A stretch of 64,000 bases of DNA from positions 484,801 to 548,800 of the forward strand of contig SDUX01000005.1 of assembly GCA_008729055.1 (NCBI GenBank), read 5' to 3'. Positions 1 to 9,651 of this stretch are shown here, one piece after another. Both the position numbers and the translations under genes were made by a program. Positions within the stretch are counted from its first letter, which is position 1; each line of letters opens with the position of its first letter. Under the pieces are notes generated by a model. It saw nothing but the letters and a program-made list of their open reading frames with translations, ran no database searches and had not been told where the DNA came from. This stretch comes from Pyropia haitanensis. Lineage: Eukaryota > Rhodophyta > Bangiophyceae > Bangiales > Bangiaceae.

Positions 1-1
1 G

Positions 2-2929
2 CAACTCAAGCTGGGCGTCATCGAGCCCTCGCAGGCCGAGTGGTCCTTCCCGGTGGTCATCGTCCCCAAGCCCGACGGGTCTCCGAGGTTCTGCGTGGAC
101 TACAGAAGGCTCAACGACATGACGGTCAAAGACACGTACCCTCTGCCCCAGGATGGACGACTGTATTGACTTCTTGGCGAGGCCACCGTGTTCTCCGTGT
201 TGGACTGTAACATGGGCTATTGGCAGATCCCGGTGGCCGTCGAGGACCAAGACAAGACCACATTTACGTGCCACGAGAGGACCTACAAGTACGTTCGCCT
301 TCCCTTCGGCCTCACCAATGCACCCGCGACCTTCCAGCGGGCCATCGACATGCTTCTCGCGGGCCTCAAGTGGAAGTCCGTACTGGTCTACCTGGACGAC
401 GTGATCGTCTTCTCAAGATCGGCCCAAGAGCACGTGGGCCACCTGGAGGAAGTCTTCTCGTGGATTGCAAAGGCCGGCATATCCCTCAAGGCCAGCAAGT
501 GCTACCTCTTCCAGGAGGAGGTCGAGTATCTGGGCCAAATCGTCGGCAAGGGCCACGTCAGGGTGAACGAGAAGAACCTCGTGGGGCTACGGAAAGCCGA
601 GCCCCCAACGACCAAGAAGAGCCTGCGAAGTTTCCTTGGCATGTGTAATGTCTATCGGAGGTTTGTGAAGGACTACGCCGCCGTCGCCAGGCCTTTGACG
701 GCCCTCACAAGTTCTAAGGTGGCCGACCCGCTGCCCAAGTTCAATGAGGAGCAGGTCAAGGCCTTCGAAGATCTCAAGTGGCGGCTGACCCACACGCCCA
801 TTTTGGCCTTGCCGCGACGGACGGGCCAATATACCGTGGACACCGACGCCAGTGCGGCCCAAGTGGGCTGCGTCCTACTCCAAGAGCAGCCCGGAGGCGG
901 CCACAAGCCCGTCGGGTACTGGAGCAGGCCCCTGTCGTCGGCCGAGAGGAACTACAGCACGACGGAGCGGGAGTGCCTCGCCGTCGTGTGGGCCCTCTTC
1001 CTTCTTCGGCCCTACCTGTTGGGAACTCGGTTTATTGTGCGGACAGACCACACGGCTCTCAAGTGGATGCTCCACATGGACGGGGCTCACGGCCGGTTAG
1101 CCCAATGGAGGTTACGGTTGGCCGAGTTTGACTACCTGGTGGAGACCCGGAGCGGGGCGGCCCACCATGCGGCGGACACGATGTCGAGGCTGACTACCTC
1201 GGGGGCCGACTTGAGCCCCATCCCGGAAGAGATCCCGTGCCTCACACTGGCCAACTTTGCTCGCGGGTGGGTGGCCCCCGACCCCAAGACTAACAAGGGC
1301 TACCCCCCGCTGACGCTCGAGAGGCTTGCGAAGGCCCAATCGACGGACATCCGCTGCCAGTCTGTGAGAGCAGAGATGGACAAGAACGCCCACTCAAGGT
1401 TCGGGGAGACCCCCGATGGCCTACTCGTCCGGCTGAGCCCTTTGGACAAGTCGGTCCAAGTTTATGTGCCGGAGGGCCTACGCCAAGAAGTTCTCACTCT
1501 GGAGCACATGCCGGCCCACGCCGGCCACCCCGGGGTCAACAAGATGTACGCCTCCATGCGGCGGACCTACTACTGGGAGGCCATGGCGGCCGACGTGTAC
1601 GACTACGTGGCCAACTGCGATGTGTGCGCGAAGAGCAAGGTTAGGGGCCGTCGACGGACAGCCCCGCTACGCCTCTTCCCCGCGTCGGAGGCCCTTGCGG
1701 ACGTGTGCCTGGATTTGTTGGGCCCACTGCCCACAACGGCCAGCGGCAACCGTTTCCTGTTGGTCATCGTGGACCGCTTCTCCAAGCTTACGCGGGTGGC
1801 CCCCATCCCCCGGGAAAACGCGGAGACAGTGGCCTCGGCGTTTTGCGACACGTGGGTGGCCTCCTATGGGCCCCCCGACACGCTGCTGACGGATAATGGC
1901 CCCCAGTTGGCCTCCACCTTCTTCCGGGGCTTCTGCGGTATGTTGGGCATCCGTCACCTGACCTCCACGGCCTACCATCCGCAGACGCAAGGCCAAGTGG
2001 AACGCTACGATCGGACCATCGTGGCGCAGCTGAAGGCCTACGTGTCGGAGCACCAGGAGTCGTGGGACGAGTTGGTCTCTGTTCTCTCTTTGGCCTACAA
2101 CTCCCGGCCGCAGCAGAGCACCGGCGTCGCCCCCTTGGAATTCGCGGCCCCCGAGAGGGTCCGCAACCTCTCCCTCGAGCGTTTGCCGGCCAGCCCGTAC
2201 CCCAAGGAGGTCCCCCAGTCACCGCGGGCCGCTCGGGAGTATTATCGGGCCCGCCTGAGGAACCTGACCCACCAGGTGCGGAAGGCCTTGGCTGCAACGC
2301 AGCGGAGGTACAAGCGGGCCTACGACAAGAGGGTGAGGCCCCTCAACAAGACCCTACGTGTGGGTGACTGGGCCTACGTCGACGCCAACATCCAACACCC
2401 CAAGAAGTTGGACGAGACTGTCTTGGGGCCTTTCCAGATTGTCGGCCGAGACGCCCACACGTTTACGGTTATGATGGGTGGCCATCCTGAGCGGGTCAGT
2501 GGGGACAACGTGGCGCGCGCCCCCACCCCGAAGGACCAAGTGGACTCCTCGACCATCCTGCGCGGACCACAAGGCCTAGCGGTGCCGTGGGACCACACCG
2601 AGACGGGCCAACAATTTGTTTGGGAGCGCTTCGTGGACTACACGCACGACGAGGAGGGCAAGCTTTGGCTACTCGTGCGCTGGTGGGGTTACGCGGCCGA
2701 CGAGGATACCTGGGAGCCCCACGACAGGCTCGACGAGCGCAAGGTGGCCGAATACTGCCGGCGGATGGGCGTCGCGGTTCCCCCTACGGCCGGCGAGATA
2801 AGGGCCCTTTGGGGCCCCCTCTATGAGCTCTGCCATCCGGGCGAAGAGTTGGACGTGGCCGCAGACCCGAGCGACCCCATGAGTTTGGTGGAGGCCCTCA
2901 CGATAGACCCGGGCTTTTCGTGGGCCTGA
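2..2929 (+). CDS. Pol polyprotein: RT-RNase H-integrase-chromodomain (partial, internally frame-broken)
   Basis: Frame 2 enters from the left edge inside the RT fingers region ([18 protein letters not shown]). A TGA at 167-169 interrupts it, and the same frame resumes and runs to TGA at 2927. Numbered from position 188: RT active site YLDD near residue 68, RNase H block TDAS near 218, integrase zinc-binding H/H/C/C about 440-490, then catalytic D (DLLGPLP), D (LLTDNGPQL) and the [10 protein letters not shown] block. A C-terminal chromodomain (about 809-860) contains WERFVDY, LVRWWGY and DTWEP. Between about 150 and 176 the RT-like reading lies in the next frame, so two opposite single-base shifts bracket that stretch. 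The product acts in reverse transcription and integration; the chromodomain is thought to steer integration to chromatin. This copy may be inactive or carry two sequencing errors. Confidence 0.9.
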
Positions 2930-3278
2930 GGCGGCCGCGACATGGCGACCTTCCTGCCGGACCGCCCGGCTGCACCGCTGAGTCAAGGGTACTATGGGGC
3001 CACTGGGGTTATGTCGGAGAGGCGACGTGCCATGGTCGAAGCCAAGACTGTTCGAAAAGGGGGGCTACTTTTGCCACGTGGCCGTCGTCACGCCCATCTT
3101 GCTCCCCGGCTTCCATTTCGACCAAGTCCCGCCTTCATCCGATGCGGTCCGACCGGATTCGGGCCGTTGCAACACTGTCAAATCAAGGGGCAATTTTATT
3201 TGGGGCTGCAACGCACCAGGCGGGCTCGATTGCTTACAGTCGTCTCTTTCCCCGGCGGCCTCCTCCCTCCCTCAAGTG

Positions 3279-4772
3279 CTAACGGCGGCCCCACGGACGC
3301 ACGTTCCGACCCGGAGGGCCTTCTTCCTCATCGTCGTCACGAGGCCGCACACGGGCCGCCGAGGCGGACTGGCGGGCGTACACCCGTTGGGCCATCGCCT
3401 CAGCGAGGCCCACCTCGCGGCGAAGAGCCTCACGAAGAGAGGGCTGGCCCACGACGTCAAGAAGCTCTTGGAGGGCGTCCGTCGGCAAGGCCTCCTGTCG
3501 GGCGGCCCACTTGCCCACCTCGGCGCCAACGTCGGCCAACACGTGCAGGAGCCCGGCGACAAGCGGCCCAACGCGAAGGGGGTCGGGGACAACCCCCGAG
3601 GCTCCAAGGAGCGGAGTGAGGCCGTACGCCACGCGGTCAGGGATGAGGCCATCGAGGACTGCGAGAAGCTCATCGGGGACGTCACGGTGGCCAAGCGGGG
3701 AGGAGACCAAGAGGCGGGAGGCGATCGGGGGACCCGACGGCGTCGAGCGGGAAGGATGGCCGAATGCTGCGGTGGACGAAGGCGCGGCAGGGGCTAGCAG
3801 GTGGGCCAAGTCGGTGCCCCCCACCAACTCGCGGGCCTCCACGACGTCACGGCTGTAACGCAGCGGGAACGGGGCCAAGTCCTCGTCCACGTAGGCCGTC
3901 GAAGACATCTCCTCCCGCTCGACGCGCACACGGACCCACGAAGACCGATCCCGCCGGTGGGGGTCCATCGCCTTGAGGTGGGTTTCGAAGGCCTTGCTGC
4001 CCGGAAGCTGGTCCAAGAGGGCCAACAGGGCCCCCAACTCTCCGACGGCCACCGGGTCGACGCCCCTCGCGGTGGTGCAAACCTTCTCAAGGCCCACCCG
4101 GACGATCCACTGGCGCAAGGCCCGAGGGAACAACCACAGCCGGCCTGCCATGCGGTACTCCTCCACCAAGTAGGCCCCGCTGAGGACGGCCCACTCGGAG
4201 CGGAAGACGTTCCAGGCCCACGCGTGGTTGGCCAGCAGGGCCCCCTTGAGGTAGGTCAACACCGGGGGCATCTCGACCATGGCCCCATAAGGTACCTCCA
4301 CCGACGGCCACCAAGGAGTCACGCGGGGGTAGTGGGCCGTCCGGATGGGCACCGGGCAAGACGGGAACTCCACCTCGTGCCAACCCACGAAGAAGCCGGC
4401 CTTAACGCGGAAGAACCGGCAGGCCGTCAGGAGCTGGTGGGGCGGGCGGAAGCCCCCATGGCTTATGTAGGGAGGGGCCAACACGACGTACTCGGCCAAC
4501 GGGGAGGGGGGCATCATCGACACCACGACGCCCTCCAGGATGCGGCTGGCCTCCTTGGTGTAGCCCACCTCCCCCTCGTGGCGCACGACGGTGATGGCCT
4601 CGCTCCTGTCGTCGGCCGCCGGTGCCATCGCGTCACGTAGGGCCAACATCTGCTTCCGAAAGGAGTTCCCCTGGCCAGCCCCATCGATGGCCGCCATCGT
4701 CGCGTGGGCCCGCGTCGAGGTAGTCCAACCGCGGCCCTGCTCCCGCTCCCAGGCGGCCTTCCACCCTGCCAT
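3279..4772 (-). CDS. Unrecognised antisense ORF inside the retrotransposon (497 aa from first ATG)
   Basis: A long open frame runs on the minus strand between the end of pol and the 3' LTR. It is open from 4931, but codon 1 there is TTG; the first ATG is at 4772 (MAGWKAAWEREQGRGW). Composition is protein-like, with many Trp, Tyr and Phe, unlike the Arg/Pro/Gly shadows on the other strand. The C terminus is acidic then basic (RPRDDDEEEGPPGRNVRP). I see no known domain, catalytic motif, zinc finger or transmembrane run. Antisense ORFs between integrase and 3' LTR are known in some plant Ty3/gypsy elements (for example Grande), so an element-encoded accessory protein is the simplest reading. Capture of host sequence is the alternative. 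Confidence 0.6.
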   Translation of the reverse strand: MAGWKAAWEREQGRGWTTSTRAHATMAAIDGAGQGNSFRKQMLALRDAMAPAADDRSEAITVVRHEGEVGYTKEASRILEGVVVSMMPPSPLAEYVVLAPPYISHGGFRPPHQLLTACRFFRVKAGFFVGWHEVEFPSCPVPIRTAHYPRVTPWWPSVEVPYGAMVEMPPVLTYLKGALLANHAWAWNVFRSEWAVLSGAYLVEEYRMAGRLWLFPRALRQWIVRVGLEKVCTTARGVDPVAVGELGALLALLDQLPGSKAFETHLKAMDPHRRDRSSWVRVRVEREEMSSTAYVDEDLAPFPLRYSRDVVEARELVGGTDLAHLLAPAAPSSTAAFGHPSRSTPSGPPIASRLLVSSPLGHRDVPDELLAVLDGLIPDRVAYGLTPLLGASGVVPDPLRVGPLVAGLLHVLADVGAEVGKWAARQEALPTDALQELLDVVGQPSLREALRREVGLAEAMAQRVYARQSASAARVRPRDDDEEEGPPGRNVRPWGRR

Positions 4773-5010
4773 GTCGTGCTCCTCGGTCGGCAGCGGGCCC
4801 ACCACCTGGCGGTACGGCAACGCCTCCGGGCCCTCCGAGCCCGTCGTCTCCCCCACGCCGGGCACCCCTCCCCTCCCCCCCCGATCCGGCCCACACGGCG
4901 GCCACCCCCCCCCGACACCCTCTCTGGCCAACCGTGCTGGCGGCCCCCCCTCTCCGGGAGGCCTCTCACGCGTGCCACCCTTGAGTGCGGCCGGCGGGGA
5001 CGCTCGGCCT

Positions 5011-5024
5011 CGGTGAAGGGGCCA
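5011..5024 (+). other. Polypurine tract-like sequence before the 3' LTR
   Basis: The sequence CGGTGAAGGGGCCA sits directly before the TG that opens the LTR. A purine-rich stretch at this place primes plus-strand DNA synthesis in LTR retrotransposons. The match is short and impure, so the call rests mainly on position. Confidence 0.5.
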
Positions 5025-5645
5025 TGTAGCGTTTGGGGCCTCTGGTGGCGGCCTGACGAGGCCTACGTTGCGGCGGTCCCGCGTTACCTGGCGGCCCGCG
5101 GTGGCATGGTGGCGGACTCGATCCGGGTGGCGGTTGTGGCGGCCCTTCCCCTGGTTGGACTTGGTGGCCTGCTACTTACGGTTTCTCTTGCATTTGTTCT
5201 GATCGATTTTCACTGCGTGATTTCGTGCTTTTCGCCCTTTTTTCCCATTGGGTTTTTGGGCGGATTGCATCTGTGTGAGGGTTTTTCGCTTGCATCTGAG
5301 TGGAGGGATTTTAGCGTGGAGCGGGGTGCCCCGGCGGGGCAGGTGCACGCTGGCACTTGGCCCGCTGGAGGCGCCCCTGAGAGGGGGCGCCCTGGTGGCC
5401 CCTCGGGGGGTGGTGTGGAGAGCTCTTAGGGGCTTGGCCCGCGGGCCACGCGAGATCCTTCTTGTAAAACAACGTTGCTTTGGGTTCTCCTTCCCCTTGG
5501 GCTTTAGCCTTTTCCCTTACCTCTGGCTGTTGAGGTGGGCAAGTGTGTGTGGGACTCCCTGGCCCGTTCCTTCTGGTAGCCCTCTGTTCTCTGGCGGTGG
5601 CGACGCGGGGCGGACGAGGGCCGCAGAACGGCCAATAACGCTACA
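5025..5645 (+). repeat. 3' LTR of the Ty3/gypsy element (621 bp)
   Basis: It begins TGTAGCG and ends CGCTACA, a perfect 7-bp terminal inverted repeat with the TG...CA ends expected of an LTR. Much of it, from about 5128, is repeated in the same orientation near 8.9-9.4 kb. Shared blocks include the T-rich part around 5170-5260, the GAGAGCTCTTAGGGGCTTGG block and a TTGTAAAACAACGTTGCTT block. No coding sequence is evident inside it. Confidence 0.85.
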
Positions 5646-7680
5646 GTCAGGGTGGGCGGGGGTGGGGGAGGGGGGGCGAGGGTGGGGGGGGAGGGACGGG
5701 GTGGGCGGGCAGGGGCAAGGGTGGTTGGGGGGGGGGAGCGGCGGCGACCCGCCGCTGTCACCGTCAACACCACCACCTCTGCTCCCGTCGACGCCACCAC
5801 CCCCCCCCCCCTGGCCACGACCGGCGGACCGAGAGCGCCAAATGCGACCTCGCAGCGGCTCCTATAGCGCGTGGAAGAGGACGGCTATCGCCTGGTGGAC
5901 GTGAAGGCCGCCCGCCTAAAAGTACACGACCGACTGGCGCGTCGGCGAAAAAAGGCGGGGGAGCGCGACGGCGCGTGAGTCTCAAGCCACCCGCCGGGCG
6001 TCCGCCGTCATCCAGCCGCATTGGCCCCCCCCCCCCCTGCTGCCCTCCCGCCGCAGGGGGGGGGGGGCGACAACAGAAAGGTCACCGCCGGCAGGGGGCC
6101 TCGGGTACCACAAAAGAGAGGTGGCCGCTGCGACAAAAAACCGGCCGTCGGCAGGAGGGAGCTTCAGGAACAGCGAGGGTCGCTGCTAGGAGAAGGATAT
6201 CACCGCCGGGGTAGAGCGGTCGCCGCCAGGGAGGGGTGTCCGCCACCAAAAAAGAGTGGCCTACGCAGCGGCGGTTGCCAACGGGCGTTGGCCGCCGGAG
6301 GGACGGCAGGCGGGGGGCGGCGCCGCAAAAAAAGCCTCCGCTAGAGGGTGGCATGTGGGATGGCAGTCCCCAGGAGGGCTGAGCGTCGCAGGGGAGGGCG
6401 ACGCTATGCGCAATCTGCCGCAGCCAAGAGAGGGAAGCACCCGAGTGGCAGGTATTGCCCAGTGGGAACTGCTGCACCCAGAGGGGGGCGTCGGCTGCCA
6501 GATGTACGTCGCCTCCGCCAGGGGGGGCCACGCCAGGTAGAGATCGCCGCACCCACGGGGGGTGGCCGTCTCCAAAGACGGGTGATAACCTCAAGGGAGG
6601 GGTGGTCACCGACAAGATGGGGGGCGCCAAGATGGGGGGCGCCGACGGGAGTAAGCCGCCAGGGGGGCTGGCCTCTCGCAAAAGGCGGGGGCGGCTGGCA
6701 GGGTGGGGCGACGCCAGCAGGGAATTGCCGTCGCCACCAGGGAGATGGCCACCGACAGGAGGGGAGGGCGCCTCATGGGCGGACGCCGCTAGCGGGAGGT
6801 AGCCACCACCGGGAGGCGGGGGCGCTCGTGGGGGGTGGCGCCGCCAGGAGGGGACCGGCGCACTCACATCCTAGGACGCGGCAGAAAAAGGTGGTTGCCA
6901 GGGCGAATTAGCTGCCAAGAGGGGGTGGCCGCCGACAGAGGGACACGGCGCCGCTGCGCGAGGCGCCGCAAATGCGCGGTGGCCGGCGCCACGTGGGGGG
7001 ACGCCGTAGCCAGGGGCGGCCGCGAGAGGGCGGTGGCGGCTGCGAGGGTGGCGGAAGGGGGCAAGGGAAGCCCCGCCAGGAGATATCGGCCACGGCAAGG
7101 GGGGGGGACAGCCTTGGGACCAGGCCCCGCTGGGTAGGGGCCGCTGACACCAGGGGGATGGGGGGGCACCGCAACGAAGGGGGACGCATAATGAGACGCC
7201 GCTTAAATAAGGTGGCCGCCGCCACAGGGAGGGGGCACTGCAGGGGGCGACACCGCTACGGCAGGGTGCCGCCGCCACGTGGGGGGATACCACCGGAAGG
7301 GCGGACCGCCACGGGGGGGTAGCGGCCGCCAGAGGGGGGGGGTGTCTGCGTGGAGGGGCGCCGCCAGGACGGGGTGGCCGACACCACTCACGGGGAACAC
7401 CCCAGAAAGAGAGCCGCCAGGAGATGACGGCCACGGCCAGATGGGTGCACCGCACGAGGGATGCCGCCGCGGGGGGGTGGCGCCGCCATGGGGGGGGGGG
7501 GGGGTTGGGGGAGAGGAGCAGGCAGCGCCCAGTGGGAGGGGGAGCGCCGCAAGGAGGGGCGCTGGCAGGAGAGGGCGGCCGCGGCCAGAGGCGTGCACCG
7601 ACACGAGGGAGGCCGCTGCGGGGGGGTGCCACCGCGGGGGGGGGGGGGGGGGTTGGGGGGGTGGCCCGGTCTCGAGTCCG
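5646..7680 (+). repeat. Degenerate GC-rich minisatellite, plus strand strongly G/purine-rich
   Basis: About 2 kb is built of imperfect units of roughly 25-35 bases. Recurring cores are variants of GCCGCCAGGAGGGG and GGTGGCCGCC, separated by runs of 6-13 G. Open frames occur in almost every frame on both strands, as expected when periodicity suppresses stops, so none is called as a gene. The block begins just after the LTR and ends in a long G run near 7655. Similar low-complexity tracts lie at 29.7-32 kb and 62.7-64 kb. Confidence 0.7.
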
Positions 7681-8896
7681 GGTACGGGCGGAACGATATC
7701 CAGTAACCCTGCTCCAATGGTGGCTGGCGGTTCCAACCTTACTTCCATTCACGGTTACTTACTTACTTGCAGCGACCACCCCGCCTGGAAGCAGTGTGCC
7801 ACGTAATCCGGCTTGGCGCACAGCCGACCGGTGGCCTCTCTGACCAATGAGCGTCCAGGACGCCATTGCGGCAGGTCGAATTAGTGCACTGGCATACTGG
7901 TTAGGAAGCGACTTGGTGGTGTGGGCCTTCATCGACGTGCCGGCAGCACCCCGACCATCCGGTGTGCCGCGGTCGTCGTGGCGGCAACCACCGCAGGCTG
8001 GCTGGCCCGGGGTGGGCGTGGACCTCCTTAATGGCGCCACCATAAAGCTCCACGGTGGGGAGTTCGCCGTGGGGGTGGCTGCGGCGCGGCACGTCGGGCT
8101 AGCGGCAATGGTCAGCCTTCTCTTGCGCGCAGTCATGGCGCTCCAGGCCGGCCGCTCGCAGTAAAGGAGGTGAAAGCGGCAAAAGTGACCAAGGCTGCCG
8201 AAGCGACCAAGACTTCCAGCGTGCGATGCAGCGAGCCTTTTTTTAGGGGACCATGTTTGCGACGGGGTGGGGGGCGCTTCAGCTCTTGGAAATCTCACTG
8301 GCTGCCACATTCCGGTGGTTCTGGTAGGCGAGTCTATCGACGAGGTGGCCTAGGGAGGTGATTATCTTGTGTCGGGGTGAAGGGGTACAGAGGTCGGCGC
8401 ATCGAATGAGTGGCCGCTGCGCTACCACTCGTCCTGGAAGAGTCTCGGAAGAAGAGGAACGAAAAACAGACAGACAACTAAGAAGTAGAACAATGTGGTC
8501 GATGACCAGGCGAACGAGAGATGCTCGCTTTGCCGACCACAATCCTGGCACTCACTGAGCACCTAAGAGCACTCGCAGACGCCTTGGCCAGCGCACCACT
8601 GCGCACACAAAAAAAGAGCTACCACTAACAACAGCAACACGGCAACCACAACCACACGCGCCAGCGCAGACGGGAAGGCGCGCAGTACACAAATTCGCCA
8701 GACCACAGCTCGCCCCGCGAATGAGAAAAGTTGTCGCACTCACCGCACACCAAAAACACCGCGTCCCGCGTTATCCTTCGGTAATGCGCCCCCGCCAATC
8801 TCATCAACAATACAGCCATAATCTGAAGCGTCGCGGTCACCGGCAGACCGCCTCACACGCACTTTGACTCCAGTCCTGTCCGACGGCCGCGCCATC
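7681..8896. other. Gene-poor stretch between the minisatellite and LTR copy B
   Basis: Normal-complexity sequence with only short open frames. The best are 105 codons on plus (7847-8164, opening MSVQDAIAAGRISALAYWLG) and 183 codons on minus over the same bases. Neither shows a recognisable domain, and they shadow each other. A TTAC tandem (TTACTTACTTAC) lies near 7757. I see no confident gene. Confidence 0.5.
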
Positions 8897-9421
8897 CGTG
8901 GCGGTTATGGCGTCGCCTACTCATGGTTGGCCTTGCTGGTCTGCCCCTTACGGTTTCTTTATATTTGATCTTTTGTCGATTTTTCCTTTCGTGATTTCGT
9001 GCTTTCCGTCCCTTTTTTCCCAATGGGTTTTTGGGCGGATTGCATCTGTGTGAGCGTTTTTTCGCGTGCGTTCTGAGTGGAGGGATTTTAGCGTGGTGTG
9101 GGATGCCCCGGCGGGACAGGTGTACGCTGGCACATGGCCCACTGGAGGCGGCCCTGGGAGGGGGCGCCCTGGCGGCCTCTGGGGAAGTCGTGTGGAGAGC
9201 TCTTAGGGGCTTGGCCCGCGGGTCACGCGAGATCTACCTTGTAAAACAACGTTGCTTCGGGTTCTCCTTCCCCTTGGGATTTTGCCTTTTACCGTGACCT
9301 CAGCCTGTGAGGTGGGCAAGCGTGTGTCGGACTGCCTGGCCCATTTTTTCTGGTGACCCTCTGTCCCCTTGCGGTGGCGGCGCGAGCTGACGGGGGCTGG
9401 AGGACAGCCAATAAAGCCATA
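8897..9421 (+). repeat. Second, diverged LTR copy (5'-truncated or diverged)
   Basis: This stretch aligns by eye with the LTR at 5025-5645 in the same orientation. Shared landmarks are CTTACGGTTTCT, a GGGCGGATTGCATCTGTGTGAG block, GTGGAGAGCTCTTAGGGGC, TTGTAAAACAACGTTGCTT and an end at CCAATAAAGCCATA where copy A has CCAATAACGCTACA. Similarity upstream of about 8897 is not visible, so the first 120 bases or so are missing or diverged. An AATAAA lies near the 3' end. No internal element domain flanks it, so it is probably a solo LTR or relic. Confidence 0.75.
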
Positions 9422-9651
9422 GTACTTGTGGTCCCCGAGAGGTCGGATATCTACCACACCCACCACCATGTGCGGCCAGTGCACAACGAACAGCGGCCAG
9501 CGACGACCACTCATAGTTGCCGGCTCTTCTTCTCGGGCATAGTCAGGCCGTATGTTTTGCACCAATGCGCGCGGGTGCCCGTCACTCGGGTCTTGAATAG
9601 AGGGTTCAACAGTTGGAAACTGGCAATCTCCCTGCGGCGTCCACCATTCCT

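Larger units (their letters stand above)
1..5645 (+). mobile_element. Ty3/gypsy (chromovirus-type) LTR retrotransposon, 5' end outside the window
   Basis: The order is reverse transcriptase, RNase H, integrase, chromodomain, a non-pol segment with an antisense ORF, a purine-rich tract and a complete 3' LTR. RT before RNase H before integrase is the Ty3/gypsy order, and a C-terminal chromodomain marks the chromovirus branch. The window opens inside the reverse transcriptase, so gag, protease, primer-binding site and 5' LTR are not visible. A target-site duplication cannot be checked because only the 3' flank (GTCAG after the LTR) is present. Confidence 0.9.

Noticed and set aside
2994..4640. 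Plus-strand ORFs of 267 and 279 codons after pol
   Set aside because: They are shadows of the minus-strand 497-codon ORF, which has more natural composition.
7847..8164. 105-codon plus ORF (MSVQDAIAAGRISALAYWLG) as a gene
   Set aside because: No domain and an equally long frame on the opposite strand; considered as an element protease or integrase fragment but no motif supports it.
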